A DNA stretch of 64,000 nt from CBDDFQ01 sp965227035. Its GTDB lineage: Bacteria; Pseudomonadota; Gammaproteobacteria; Burkholderiales; Burkholderiaceae_C. Of the stretch, positions 33,312 through 42,802 are shown one piece after another. A program made the translations under genes and the position numbers. Under the pieces are notes generated by a model. That model was not told the DNA's origin. It was given only the letters and a program-made list of their open reading frames with translations, and ran no database searches. How positions within the stretch are numbered: position 1 is the first letter of the stretch; each line of letters starts with the position of its first letter. The DNA is taken from the NCBI GenBank assembly GCA_965227035.1, contig OZ245724.1, positions 2,480,001 through 2,544,000 of the forward strand, written 5' to 3'.

Positions 33312-33782
33312 TCAAAGGAATCGCTCGAGGATTTTTCTGGATGGGCGGTCGAGCGCCGCGCGGTTCGCGATTGCGAACTGCACGCCATGGCTCGCGCCGA
33401 TCAACAACGATCCGTCCTGAAGACGCCGAATATCGTCCTCGCCCTTCAGCACGAACGATGTCGATCCCTTGTCGGTTTCGACATCCCATGTGCTCGGCGT
33501 CGAGTATGTGGATACACCGACGATTCGGGAAATGACCGGCACGAAATCGCGCGAGGCCATCGCCTCGTCGAGGACCGCTCTTTGCGATGCATCCAGATCG
33601 TCGAGGCTCGCGATCCACGCCACCTCATGACCGTCGGTGCCCACGAGCGAAATGTTCTCGCGCGGTGACGTGAGCGGGAACGCACGAACCGGTGACACAC
33701 CTTCATGACGCGTGCCCTTCGCGTCGATCGCAACCAATTGCGCGAAGGCATTTTTCTCGAGCGTGAAATTGAATTTGCTCAT
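33312..33782 (-). CDS. DUF1854 protein of the cyanophycin locus
   Basis: The 156-residue protein belongs to the DUF1854 family, which in betaproteobacteria is found beside cyanophycin synthetase genes. It is predicted to be soluble, without signal peptide or membrane helix. Visible segments are VRAFPLTSPRENISLVGTDG and LKGEDDIRRLQDGSLLIGA. Its start overlaps the stop of the upstream ABC transporter gene (33779-33782), so the two products are probably made in fixed ratio and work together. The biochemical role is not known. Confidence 0.8.
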   Translation of the reverse strand: MSKFNFTLEKNAFAQLVAIDAKGTRHEGVSPVRAFPLTSPRENISLVGTDGHEVAWIASLDDLDASQRAVLDEAMASRDFVPVISRIVGVSTYSTPSTWDVETDKGSTSFVLKGEDDIRRLQDGSLLIGASHGVQFAIANRAALDRPSRKILERFL

Positions 33783-36091
33783 GACGCCTCCACCGTTGCA
33801 TGACCCGTCAGTTGAACGCCGTGCTCGGCCTCGGCCTGCCGCACCTGCGCTTCATACAGACGCCAGTAAGCCCCTCGCTTTTGAATGAGCTCGTCATGAG
33901 GTCCGACCTCGACGACTTGCCCCCTGTCCATCACGACCAGCCGGTCTGCCTTACGCAGAGTGGACAATCGATGGGCAATGGCGATCGTGGTGCGACCCTG
34001 AACCAGATTGTCCAGCGCCTTCTGAATCTCTTTTTCCGTCTCGGTATCGACCGACGAGGTGGCTTCGTCGAGGATCAAAATTTTCGGATCGATCAGCAGG
34101 GCTCGTGCAATAGACACGCGTTGACGCTCGCCGCCCGATAGCCCTTGCCCGCGCTCTCCGACCAGCGAGTCATATCCCTGCGGCAATCGAAGAATGAATT
34201 CGTGCGCATGGGCAGCGCGCGCCGCAGCGACGATTTCTTCACGAGTCGCATCCGGCTTTCCATACGCGATGTTCTCTGCGACGGTACCGAAGAACAGGAA
34301 CGGCTCCTGAAGCACAAGTCCGATGTGTTTGCGGAAGTCCGCCACGGCGAATCGGCGCACATCGACCCCATCGATCCTGATCGCGCCGTCGGTCACATCG
34401 TAGAAGCGGCAAATCAGGTTGACCAGGGTGCTCTTGCCAGAGCCGCTATGGCCGACCAGCCCGATCATCTCGCCGGGTTTGATCTGCAGGTTCAGGCCGC
34501 GAATCACCGATCGATTGCCGTAGCGGAAGCCGATGCCGTCCATCTCGATGCGACCTTCGATTTTCGGCATGCGAACCGGGTTTACCGGATCGGGCACGTT
34601 CGATACGTGATCGAGAATGTCGAAAATTCGCTTGGCACCCGCAGCGGCTTTTTGCGTGACAGACACGATGCGGCTCATCGAGTCGAGCCGTGTGTAGAAC
34701 CGGCCGATGTAGGCGATGAACGCGGTGAGCACACCGACGGTAATCTGCTGACGCGAGACCAGGTAGATACCGCAGGCCCAAACGACCAGCAGACCGATTT
34801 CGGTAAGCAAAGATACTGTCGGCGAAAACAGCGACCAGGTCTTGTTGATCCGGTCGTTCACCTGCAGGTTGTGCTCGTTCGATTGACGAAAACGCTTCGC
34901 TTCGCGGCTCTCTTGAGCGAAGGCCTTGACCACGCGAATGCCGGGAATCGTGTCGGCAAGAATGTTCGTGACCTCGGACCACACCCGGTCGATCTTCTCG
35001 AACCCGGTACGCAGTCGATCGCGAACGATATGGATCATCCAGCCGATGAAGGGAAGCGGCAGCAGCGTGACCAATGCAAGCCACGGATTGATCGAGAACA
35101 GGATGGCCGCAGTCATGAGAATCATGAGCACGTCGGTCGCGAAATCGAGGGCATGCAACGACAGGAACACGCAGATTCGGTCGGTTTCGGAGCCGATTCG
35201 CGCCATCAAGTCGCCGGTGCGTTTGCCGCCGAAGTAGTCGAGCGAAAGCGTGAGCAAGTGCTCGAACGTAGCAGTACGCAAGTCAGCGCCTATTCGCTCG
35301 GACACCAGGGCCAGCATGTAGGTACGAATCCAGCTGAGCGCCCATCCGATGAGTGCAGAACCGAGCAGGCCGCTCAAGTAAAGAACGACCAGGCGCGTCT
35401 CGATCTGCTGCCCGTTCTGGAACGGAATCAGGATGTCGTCCATCAGCGGAATCGTGAGGTACGGAGGAATCAGGGTTGCGGCGGTGGACGCCAGGGTCAG
35501 GAGAAACCCGATGATCAACTGCTTGCGATAAGGCTTCGCGAAGCGCAACAGCCGAAGCAGCACCCAGGTGGATGGCGGTGGCGTCAATTCTTTCGCGCAG
35601 CTGGGACAAACCTCGGAGTCGGGCAGCAAAGGCGTTTGGCAGGAAGGACAAAGAGCCGGCTCGTCGTCGATGGACATATCGTCGTCGACCGCTCTGCGAC
35701 TCATGCGAGCGATCTGCTCATCGAAAACCTTGATCAGGCGAAGCGCCGCTACGTTCACCGACAACGTGAATCGCCAGCTGCTCAACAGGCCGGTGGAATC
35801 GACCAGCTCGAGGGTGCCCAAACCCGCGTGATCGAAGTGCCTGAGGGATAGTCCGGGAGACAGCTCGGGAGACAAATCCCATGCCTTCCACTCGGACTTT
35901 CCGGAGGAGTCGATCTCTTCTGCCAACAGACGTCGATTGGTAACCGCGAGCTGCCCATTGGAAAACCGGAGGTCCCGGTTCAGGTCAACCGTCAGCTTCG
36001 CCAGAACGTTTTCACCGTTCAAAAGTGGGAGCTGCAGACCGGAATCCGGTCCTGCTCCTCTAGAGGTTTCAGCAATATGGTTATGTTGCAT
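33779..36091 (-). CDS. ABC transporter (fused membrane and ATPase domains) with zinc ribbon, cyanophycin locus
   Basis: The 770-residue protein has three parts. The N-terminal 130 or so residues form a soluble domain of beta-strand pattern. A short zinc ribbon follows with two CPSC pairs at about residues 146-164. The rest is a type-I ABC exporter: six membrane helices (about 190-480) and a nucleotide-binding domain with Walker A GHSGSGKST (about 545), signature LSGGERQRVSI and LILDEATSSVD. It sits divergent from cphA' and coupled to DUF1854, the usual company of proteobacterial cyanophycin genes. What it moves is unknown. A cytoplasmic polymer as direct cargo seems unlikely. The ATG is at 36091. 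Confidence 0.85.
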   Translation of the reverse strand: MQHNHIAETSRGAGPDSGLQLPLLNGENVLAKLTVDLNRDLRFSNGQLAVTNRRLLAEEIDSSGKSEWKAWDLSPELSPGLSLRHFDHAGLGTLELVDSTGLLSSWRFTLSVNVAALRLIKVFDEQIARMSRRAVDDDMSIDDEPALCPSCQTPLLPDSEVCPSCAKELTPPPSTWVLLRLLRFAKPYRKQLIIGFLLTLASTAATLIPPYLTIPLMDDILIPFQNGQQIETRLVVLYLSGLLGSALIGWALSWIRTYMLALVSERIGADLRTATFEHLLTLSLDYFGGKRTGDLMARIGSETDRICVFLSLHALDFATDVLMILMTAAILFSINPWLALVTLLPLPFIGWMIHIVRDRLRTGFEKIDRVWSEVTNILADTIPGIRVVKAFAQESREAKRFRQSNEHNLQVNDRINKTWSLFSPTVSLLTEIGLLVVWACGIYLVSRQQITVGVLTAFIAYIGRFYTRLDSMSRIVSVTQKAAAGAKRIFDILDHVSNVPDPVNPVRMPKIEGRIEMDGIGFRYGNRSVIRGLNLQIKPGEMIGLVGHSGSGKSTLVNLICRFYDVTDGAIRIDGVDVRRFAVADFRKHIGLVLQEPFLFFGTVAENIAYGKPDATREEIVAAARAAHAHEFILRLPQGYDSLVGERGQGLSGGERQRVSIARALLIDPKILILDEATSSVDTETEKEIQKALDNLVQGRTTIAIAHRLSTLRKADRLVVMDRGQVVEVGPHDELIQKRGAYWRLYEAQVRQAEAEHGVQLTGHATVEAS

Positions 36092-36347
36092 TTTGAGTTG
36101 TTGTCGGGCACTCCAGGCCTCTGTACATCTGTTCGAGGATCGCCTGGAGTCACGTCCGGATTTTCACCCAAACGCGAGTGTCCCCATCTTCGCCGCAAAG
36201 ACCGCCCGAATCGAAAAACGAACGGAATCTACTATTCGGATACCCATGAGGTGGCTCATGGGCGATGATTACTTCGTAAATTACTCCGTAAAATCTCCAA
36301 CGCCCTCCTCTCAACACCGGTTGACCACAGCCGGGCACAACGCCTCC

Positions 36348-38585
36348 ATGAAAAAAAAGGAAGACATCAAGCTTCTGCGCATCAACTACTTGCGCGGCCC
36401 CAATATCTGGACTTACCGTCCTGTGCTGGAGGTATGGCTTGACCTGGGTGAGCTCGAAGCATTCCCCTCCAACCTGATCGAGGGATTCGCCGATCGCCTG
36501 GTCGAATTGCTGCCTGCGCTGGTGGAGCACCACTGCGGAGTCGGCGAACGCGGCGGCTTTTTACAGCGGCTTCAGGAAGGCACCTGGGCCGGTCATGTGC
36601 TCGAGCATGTGGTCATCGAACTTCTGAATCTGGCTGGAATGCCGACCGGCTTCGGCCAGACCCGCAGCACCAGCAAGGAAGGCGTCTACCGCATGGTGTT
36701 CCGAGCCCGCGACGAGCAGGTGGCCCGATCGGCTTTGACAGAAGGTCATCGCCTGATCATGTCGGCCATCAACGGCGAGCCTTTCACTGCTGCCGATGTC
36801 GAGGCAGCCGTCTCGCGGATTCGCACCAAGGTGGACGACTGCTATCTCGGACCGAGTACCGCATCCATCGTCAACGCAGCGGTCGATCGCCGCATTCCGC
36901 ATATTCGCCTCAACGACGGTAATCTGGTTCAGCTCGGCTACGGTGCGCGTCAGCGCCGCATATGGACCGCCGAATCGGAGCTCACCAGCGCAATTGCCGA
37001 GGGCATCGCGGGCGACAAGGATCTGACCAAATCGCTGCTCAAATCTTGCGGCGTTCCGGTGCCTGAAGGCGAGATAGTCGAAACCGTCGAAGCAGCCTGG
37101 AGCGCAGCGGAAGACATCGGACTGCCCGTCGTGGTGAAGCCGGTCGATGGCAATCACGGCAGCGGCGTGGCGCTCGAGCTCAACTCGCGTGATGAGGTGG
37201 AAGCCGCGTTCAAGAATGCCCAGGGCTTCAGCGACGACGTGATCGTCGAGCGATTCATTCGCGGATCCGAGCATCGATTGCTCGTGGTCGGAGGCCGTTT
37301 GGTCGCAGCGGCTCGCGGCGATGTGATTCATGTCAGCGGCGACGGCAAGCACACCGTGGCGGAACTGGTCGACACGCAACTCAATTCCGATCCACGCCGT
37401 GGTTACGAAGAAGACTTTCCCCTGAGCCTGATCGAAACGCACAAAGACGAAGGCGTTCTGCTCGAACTCAAGCGACAAGGGCTCGCCCCTGACTCGATTC
37501 CCGAAGCATCACGTCAGGTGATCATCCAGCGCAACGGCAATTTAACGGTCGATTGCACCGACGATGTTCATCCGGAAGTGGCCTACATCGTGACGCTGGC
37601 TGCGCGCATCGTCGGTCTCGATATCGCAGGCATCGATGTGGTCGCACAGGATATTTCCAGGCCACTTCAAGAGCAAGGCGGAGCCATCGTCGAAGTCAAC
37701 GCCGGCCCAGGTCTGCTGATGCATCTGAAACCCGCCGTAGGGTCTCCCCGGCCAGTCGGTCGCGACATTTGCGATCACCTGTTCCCCGACGAAGAAGCAG
37801 GCCGAATTCCGATCATCGGCGTCGCGGGTTCGCGAGATACCCAGACCATCGCGCGCCTGATCGCCTGGATCGTTCACCTGAGCGGCAAGCCCACCGGTCT
37901 GGCATCCCGCGATGGCCTGTTCCTCGATAGACGCCGTGTCGAATCGGTAGATAGCGCGAACTGGGAAGCTGGCCATCGCCTGCTGATCAACCGGGCGGTA
38001 GAAGCGGCGGTGTTCGAGAACGGTGCAGCGAGCATTCTTCAGGATGGCTTGGCCTACGACCGATGCGTCGTCGGTGTCGTGACCGATCTCGATGGATATC
38101 GGGGACTCGAGCATCACGATGTTCGCGAAAGCGACGACCTGATCCGCGTCATGCGCACCCAGGTCGACGTGGTGCTCTCGGAAGGTTGCGCTGTGCTGAA
38201 CGCAGACGACGCCCGAGTGGCGGCTCTTGCCGATCTTTGCGACGGCAGCGTCATTTTCTACACCACCGATCCACGAAATGCAGCCGTTACCGCGCATCGC
38301 GAAAAAGGCGGCAAGGCGCTGTTTGTGAGACAGGATCGCGTCGTGCTTGCAACGGGTATGACCGAAGTGTTCCTGCCCGGCATGTCCAAGCTTTCCGTGT
38401 GGCGAGGACGTCACGGACCGGCCCCCGACGAAACCCTGCTGCCTGCGATTGCCGCAGCATGGGCCATGGATGTTTCGCTGCATCTGGTGGGCGCTGCTAT
38501 CGAGGCATTCGAGCCCGATCTGCAAACGTCCCTCAAAACCACGCAACTCGAGCAGCAGTCGCCAGCTTCGCTGCGCACTCATTAA
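36348..38585 (+). CDS. CphA' - cyanophycin synthetase-like protein with degenerate ligase domain
   Basis: The 745-residue protein is a CphA paralogue. The N-terminal domain starts LRINYLRGPNIWTYRPV, and the ATP-grasp domain is intact in outline (VVVKPVDGNHGSGVAL, IVEVNAGPGLLMHL). The C-terminal Mur-ligase-like domain has lost its P-loop: GVAGSRDTQT at about residue 492 replaces the GTNGKTT of CphA. The protein ends about 116 residues before the end of CphA. It may therefore add only one amino acid or rejoin beta-Asp-Arg dipeptides, as known for cyanobacterial CphA2. I chose the ATG at 36348. Upstream in-frame starts exist. cphA follows after 35 bp. Confidence 0.85.
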   Translation: MKKKEDIKLLRINYLRGPNIWTYRPVLEVWLDLGELEAFPSNLIEGFADRLVELLPALVEHHCGVGERGGFLQRLQEGTWAGHVLEHVVIELLNLAGMPTGFGQTRSTSKEGVYRMVFRARDEQVARSALTEGHRLIMSAINGEPFTAADVEAAVSRIRTKVDDCYLGPSTASIVNAAVDRRIPHIRLNDGNLVQLGYGARQRRIWTAESELTSAIAEGIAGDKDLTKSLLKSCGVPVPEGEIVETVEAAWSAAEDIGLPVVVKPVDGNHGSGVALELNSRDEVEAAFKNAQGFSDDVIVERFIRGSEHRLLVVGGRLVAAARGDVIHVSGDGKHTVAELVDTQLNSDPRRGYEEDFPLSLIETHKDEGVLLELKRQGLAPDSIPEASRQVIIQRNGNLTVDCTDDVHPEVAYIVTLAARIVGLDIAGIDVVAQDISRPLQEQGGAIVEVNAGPGLLMHLKPAVGSPRPVGRDICDHLFPDEEAGRIPIIGVAGSRDTQTIARLIAWIVHLSGKPTGLASRDGLFLDRRRVESVDSANWEAGHRLLINRAVEAAVFENGAASILQDGLAYDRCVVGVVTDLDGYRGLEHHDVRESDDLIRVMRTQVDVVLSEGCAVLNADDARVAALADLCDGSVIFYTTDPRNAAVTAHREKGGKALFVRQDRVVLATGMTEVFLPGMSKLSVWRGRHGPAPDETLLPAIAAAWAMDVSLHLVGAAIEAFEPDLQTSLKTTQLEQQSPASLRTH

Positions 38586-38620
38586 CCCATCGCATCAATC
38601 CATCGAACGGCCGAACGCAA

Positions 38621-41206
38621 ATGGAAGTTTCTCGCATACGTGCCCTGAGGGGACCCAATCTCTGGAGCCGCCATACCGCAATCGAGGCGATCGTGAAATG
38701 CGACTCTGCCGAGAGCTCGATTGCCGATGTGCCCGGACTCGAAGCCAAAGTGCGCGCGCTCTTCCCCGACATCGGCTCGCTCGAATCGAACGGCGACAAA
38801 TTCGTATCGCTGGCGCATGTGGTCGAATCGGCAGCACTCGCGCTTCAAGCCCAGGCAGGATGCCCGGTCAGCTTCAGCCGAACATCGTCCACGCTTGAGG
38901 CCGGCGTGTTTCAGGTCGTCGTGCAGTACAGCGAAGAAGCCGTCGGCAAACTCGCGGTGGAGAAAGCGCAAGAGCTCATCTCGGCAGCGCTAGGCAACAC
39001 ACCTTTCGACGTGACCGCAGTAGTGAACGAGCTTCGAAGCCTCGACGAAGACGAACGTCTCGGCCCCAGCACCGGATCCATCGTCGACGCTGCGGTGGCT
39101 CGCGGCATTCCGTTTCGCCGCCTCACTCGCGGCAGCATGGTTCAGCTCGGATGGGGATCGCGTCAACGACGCATTCAGGCCGCTGAACTCGACGTCACCA
39201 GTGCGGTGTCCGAGTCGATCGCACAAGACAAGGATCTCACCAAGAAACTGCTGCGCGCGGCGGGCGTGCCGGTGCCGTTCGGTCGTCCCGTGAAAGATAA
39301 GGACGATGCCTGGGCTGCAGCCGAAGAAATCGGATTGCCGGTTGTGGTCAAGCCGCAAGACGGAAACCAGGGCAAAGGCGTGACGGTCAATGTGGTGAGC
39401 AAAGGCCATCTGGAGGTGGCTTTCAACGCGGCTGCCGAGTACGGCGAAGTGATGGTCGAAAAATATCTGCCCGGTCAGGACTATCGGCTCCTGGTGGTGG
39501 GAGATCGCATGGTTGCGGCATCGCGTCGTGACCCGCCGCAGGTCGTGGGCGACGGCGTGCACACCATCAAGGAACTGGTCGATATCGTCAACCTCGATCC
39601 GCGTCGCGGCGAAGGTCACGCGACTTCGCTCACCAAAATGCGGCTCGACGAGATCGCGGTCGCACGCCTCACGGTTCAGGGTTTGATGGTTTCGTCGGTT
39701 CCAGAAAAGGGACAACGGATCATGCTGCGCAACAACGCGAACCTGAGCACCGGTGGATCCGCTACCGACGTCACCGACGACGTCCACCCGGAAATTGCGG
39801 CTCGCGCGGTTGCTGCAGCGCACATGGTCGGCTTGCATGTCTGCGGTGTCGACATCGTCTGCGAGACCATGCTCAAGCCGCTGGAAGATCAGCATGGCGG
39901 CATCGTCGAAGTGAATGCAGCGCCCGGACTACGCATGCACCTGGCCCCCTCGTTCGGCAAACCACGCAACGTGGGCGAGGCCATGGTGGCGCAGCTGTTT
40001 GCAAGTGATGACGACGGGCGGGTGCCGGTCGTCGCGGTCACGGGCACCAACGGAAAAACCACCACTGCACGCCTTACCGCACACCTGATCGCGTCAGACG
40101 GATTGCGCGTAGGCATGACCAACACAGATGGCGTGTATGTCAACGGCAGGCAGATCGACAGCGGCGATTGCAGCGGCCCGAAGAGCGCGCGCAACGTGCT
40201 GATGCATCCCGAAGTCGATGCCGCCGTTTTCGAGACCGCGCGCGGAGGCGTGCTGCGCGAAGGTCTCGGTTTCGATCGATGCCAAGTAGCCGTGGTCACC
40301 AACATCGGTGCGGGCGATCACCTCGGGTTGAACTACATCACAACCGTCGAAGATCTCGCCGTGTTGAAGCGCGTCATCGTGCAGAACGTATCCACCAACG
40401 GATATGCGGTGCTGAACGCAGCCGACCCTATCGTCGCGAACATGGCTACGGTGTGCCCGGGCAACGTCATCTTCTTCGCAGCGGATCGCAATCATCCCGT
40501 CCTGGCGACTCATCGCGCGCAGGGCCATCGCACTGTGTATGTCGATGGCGATGCGATCGTTGCTTCGCAAGGCACGCGCCGCGAAAGCGTCCCTTTGCGG
40601 GATATACCCATCACCCGAAACGGCACCATCGGATTTCAGGTCGAAAACGTCATGGCCTCGGTGGCGGCAGCATGGGGCATCGGCGTTCACTGGACCGCGA
40701 TTCGCAGTGGTCTGGCAAGCTTCGCGAGCGATTCCGACAACGCGCCAGGCCGTTTCAACATCATGGAGTTTCGCGGTGCGACCGTGATTGCCGATTACGG
40801 CCACAACCCCGACGCAATGCGTGCGCTGGTGTCGGCGGTCGATGCAATGCCGTCGAAAGATGGGCAACGCCGGAGCGTGGTCATCAGCGGCGCGGGCGAC
40901 AGACGCGACAGCGATATTCGCGACCAGACCGTGATCCTCGGGAAAGCATTCGACGACGTCATCCTCTACCAGGATGCAGCGCAACGCGGACGGGCGGATG
41001 GCGAAGTCATGGCGCTGCTGCGCGATGGACTGATAGGAGCGCCTCGTACCAGTCACATCGAGGAAATTCGTGGGGAGTTCGTCGCGATCGATTTCGCACT
41101 CGATCGTTTGCGTCCGGGCGATTTGTGTCTTGTGCTGATCGATCAAGTGGAAGAAGCGCTGGCGCATCTGGCCAAGCGAGTCGAAGAACAAAACGCGGCC
41201 GTCTGA
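38621..41206 (+). CDS. cphA: Cyanophycin synthetase
   Basis: The 861-residue enzyme makes multi-L-arginyl-poly-L-aspartate from Asp and Arg with ATP. Domains are the N-terminal region (VSRIRALRGPNLWSRH), an ATP-grasp domain that adds Asp (VVVKPQDGNQGKGVTV, IVEVNAAPGLRMHL) and a Mur-ligase-like domain that adds Arg, with an intact P-loop GTNGKTT near residue 475. A complete C-terminal domain contains IADYGHNPDAMRAL and VISGAGDRRDSDIRDQ. The ATG at 38621 follows the cphA' stop by 35 bp and begins the conserved N-terminus. The polymer stores nitrogen as cytoplasmic granules. No cyanophycinase gene is in this window. Confidence 0.95.
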   Translation: MEVSRIRALRGPNLWSRHTAIEAIVKCDSAESSIADVPGLEAKVRALFPDIGSLESNGDKFVSLAHVVESAALALQAQAGCPVSFSRTSSTLEAGVFQVVVQYSEEAVGKLAVEKAQELISAALGNTPFDVTAVVNELRSLDEDERLGPSTGSIVDAAVARGIPFRRLTRGSMVQLGWGSRQRRIQAAELDVTSAVSESIAQDKDLTKKLLRAAGVPVPFGRPVKDKDDAWAAAEEIGLPVVVKPQDGNQGKGVTVNVVSKGHLEVAFNAAAEYGEVMVEKYLPGQDYRLLVVGDRMVAASRRDPPQVVGDGVHTIKELVDIVNLDPRRGEGHATSLTKMRLDEIAVARLTVQGLMVSSVPEKGQRIMLRNNANLSTGGSATDVTDDVHPEIAARAVAAAHMVGLHVCGVDIVCETMLKPLEDQHGGIVEVNAAPGLRMHLAPSFGKPRNVGEAMVAQLFASDDDGRVPVVAVTGTNGKTTTARLTAHLIASDGLRVGMTNTDGVYVNGRQIDSGDCSGPKSARNVLMHPEVDAAVFETARGGVLREGLGFDRCQVAVVTNIGAGDHLGLNYITTVEDLAVLKRVIVQNVSTNGYAVLNAADPIVANMATVCPGNVIFFAADRNHPVLATHRAQGHRTVYVDGDAIVASQGTRRESVPLRDIPITRNGTIGFQVENVMASVAAAWGIGVHWTAIRSGLASFASDSDNAPGRFNIMEFRGATVIADYGHNPDAMRALVSAVDAMPSKDGQRRSVVISGAGDRRDSDIRDQTVILGKAFDDVILYQDAAQRGRADGEVMALLRDGLIGAPRTSHIEEIRGEFVAIDFALDRLRPGDLCLVLIDQVEEALAHLAKRVEEQNAAV

Positions 41207-41241
41207 GTCGTCTGCGAACCTCCGGCGTCTAAACTCCAAGC

Positions 41242-42099
41242 ATGCCCTGGCACGCCCGATTAGACCTTTCCTACCGAAGCACGCAGTCGTCTCAAACGAC
41301 CGTCCCGCCCACCATGCGTACGGTTGCCGACTTCCGCCATGACGGGCCGCTCCGCATCCTGCAAAGCCTCTATCCGGAAGGCGATACCGTCTGCCACAAC
41401 GTGCTGATCCATCCGCCCGGTGGGTTGGTCGGCGGCGACACGCTGGAGATCAATGTGAACGTTGCGGCGGGTGCGCATGGCTTGGTCACCACACCGGGTG
41501 CGAGCCGCTTCTACCGCTCCGAAGGCGATCTTGCCCTGCAGCACACGCGCATCAATCTCGAATCGGGGGCGCGCCTCGAATGGCTGCCACTCGAGGCGAT
41601 TTGCTTCAGCGGCTGCATCGGCAAAAATCATCTCGACGTGACGCTCGAATCGGGCGCGGAAATGATCGGCTGGGACGTGACCGCACTGGGTCTTCCCAAC
41701 GCCGACAAACCATTCGACAAAGGCGTGTTTCAGCAGCACATCGAACTTAAAGGATCGTGGCTGGAACGCGGTCGAATCGATGCGTCCGATACGCGGCTGC
41801 TAAACAGCCGTCTGGGTTTCGCGGGTCGTAAATGCCTAGCGTCTATTTTCTTCATGAGCGGCGATCCAATCCCGCGCAACAAACGCGATGCGATCCTCGA
41901 ATCTGCGCGCGCTGTGATCGATGCGCACGAGCTTGGCGAGTTCGCAGGAGCGACCTGCCCGAACGACCGCGTGATCGTCGTGCGTGTGCTGGCGCCAGTA
42001 GTGGAACCGGCCATGGGAATGCTGCGCGAAGTATGGACTGCCTGGCGCAGCACCTGCTGGAGAATGACCAGCTCGCGCCCGCGAATCTGGTCGATGTGA
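41242..42099 (+). CDS. ureD: Urease accessory protein UreD (isolated)
   Basis: The 285-residue protein is UreD/UreH, which with UreF and UreG loads nickel into urease. Family features include VLIHPPGGLVGGDTLEINV, TPGASRFYRS and LEWLPLEAICFSG, and the length is normal. It lies 35 bp after cphA on the same strand and is convergent with urtE, ten bases from its stop. No ureABC or ureEFG gene is in the window, although ureD normally heads that operon. It is therefore either cut off by a rearrangement or serves a urease operon elsewhere. The frame looks intact, so it is not an obvious pseudogene. Confidence 0.92.
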   Translation: MPWHARLDLSYRSTQSSQTTVPPTMRTVADFRHDGPLRILQSLYPEGDTVCHNVLIHPPGGLVGGDTLEINVNVAAGAHGLVTTPGASRFYRSEGDLALQHTRINLESGARLEWLPLEAICFSGCIGKNHLDVTLESGAEMIGWDVTALGLPNADKPFDKGVFQQHIELKGSWLERGRIDASDTRLLNSRLGFAGRKCLASIFFMSGDPIPRNKRDAILESARAVIDAHELGEFAGATCPNDRVIVVRVLAPVVEPAMGMLREVWTAWRSTCWRMTSSRPRIWSM

Positions 42100-42108
42100 C
42101 CTAAGCGA

Positions 42109-42801
42109 TCAGATAGCCACCAACTGGCGCACGCCGTTGGCTTCCATATCCTTGCCCTGGCCGCGTGCGATGAATTCACCTCGCTCCATGACCAGGTAGT
42201 CGTCGGCGAGTTCCTGCGCAAAGTCGTAGTACTGCTCGCACAACAAAATTGCCATGTCGCCACGATCGGCCAGCATGCGAATGACGCGGCCAATGTCCTT
42301 GATGATGCTCGGCTGAATGCCCTCGGTGGGCTCGTCCAGGATCAGCATTTTCGGTTTTGCGGCAAGTGCACGCGCAATGGCGAGTTGCTGCTGCTGACCG
42401 CCCGACAGGTCGCCGCCGCGGCGATTCAACATCTGCTTGAGAACCGGGAAAAGTTCGTACAACTCGGCCGGAATCGGCGTGCTGGCGCTTTTGTAGGCAA
42501 GGCCCATGCGAAGGTTTTCTTCCACGGTAAGACGCGCAAAAATCTCGCGTCCTTGCGGCACGAATCCTATGCCCGCACGCGCCCGTTCGTAGGGTGTCGC
42601 CGATTGAATCTGCTTGCCGTCGAATTCGATGGTGCCGGTGCGAATAGGCACCAGGCCCATGAGCGATTTCAGCAGCGTGGTCTTGCCGACGCCGTTTCGT
42701 CCGAGCAGCACCGTGACCTTACCCAGACGCGTTTCCAGGCTCACATCGCGAAGAATGTGGGAGCCGCCGTAGTACTGGTTGATGTTCTTTGCGTTCAACA
42801 T
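42109..42801 (-). CDS. urtE: Urea ABC transporter ATPase UrtE
   Basis: This 230-residue protein is the LivF-like ATPase of the high-affinity urea importer. Motifs are Walker A GRNGVGKTT (about residue 34), signature LSGGQQQQLAI, Walker B ending LILDEPTEGIQPS, and the UrtE-typical HILRDVSLETRLGKVTVLLG. The gene starts one base after the urtD stop and is the last of urtABCDE. It is convergent with ureD. UrtE and UrtD form the heterodimeric motor. Confidence 0.95.
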   Translation of the reverse strand: MLNAKNINQYYGGSHILRDVSLETRLGKVTVLLGRNGVGKTTLLKSLMGLVPIRTGTIEFDGKQIQSATPYERARAGIGFVPQGREIFARLTVEENLRMGLAYKSASTPIPAELYELFPVLKQMLNRRGGDLSGGQQQQLAIARALAAKPKMLILDEPTEGIQPSIIKDIGRVIRMLADRGDMAILLCEQYYDFAQELADDYLVMERGEFIARGQGKDMEANGVRQLVAI

Positions 42802-42802
42802 G

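Noticed and set aside
34145..35851. Long plus-strand open frame opposite the cyanophycin-locus ABC transporter gene
   Set aside because: It mirrors the ABC transporter in the antisense frame, its product is rich in Arg, His, Asp and Gln without any motif, and the minus-strand gene has complete ABC motifs.
38063..38620. N-terminal extension of cphA into cphA'
   Set aside because: The added sequence is Arg-rich antiframe. The ATG at 38621 begins the conserved cyanophycin synthetase N-terminus.
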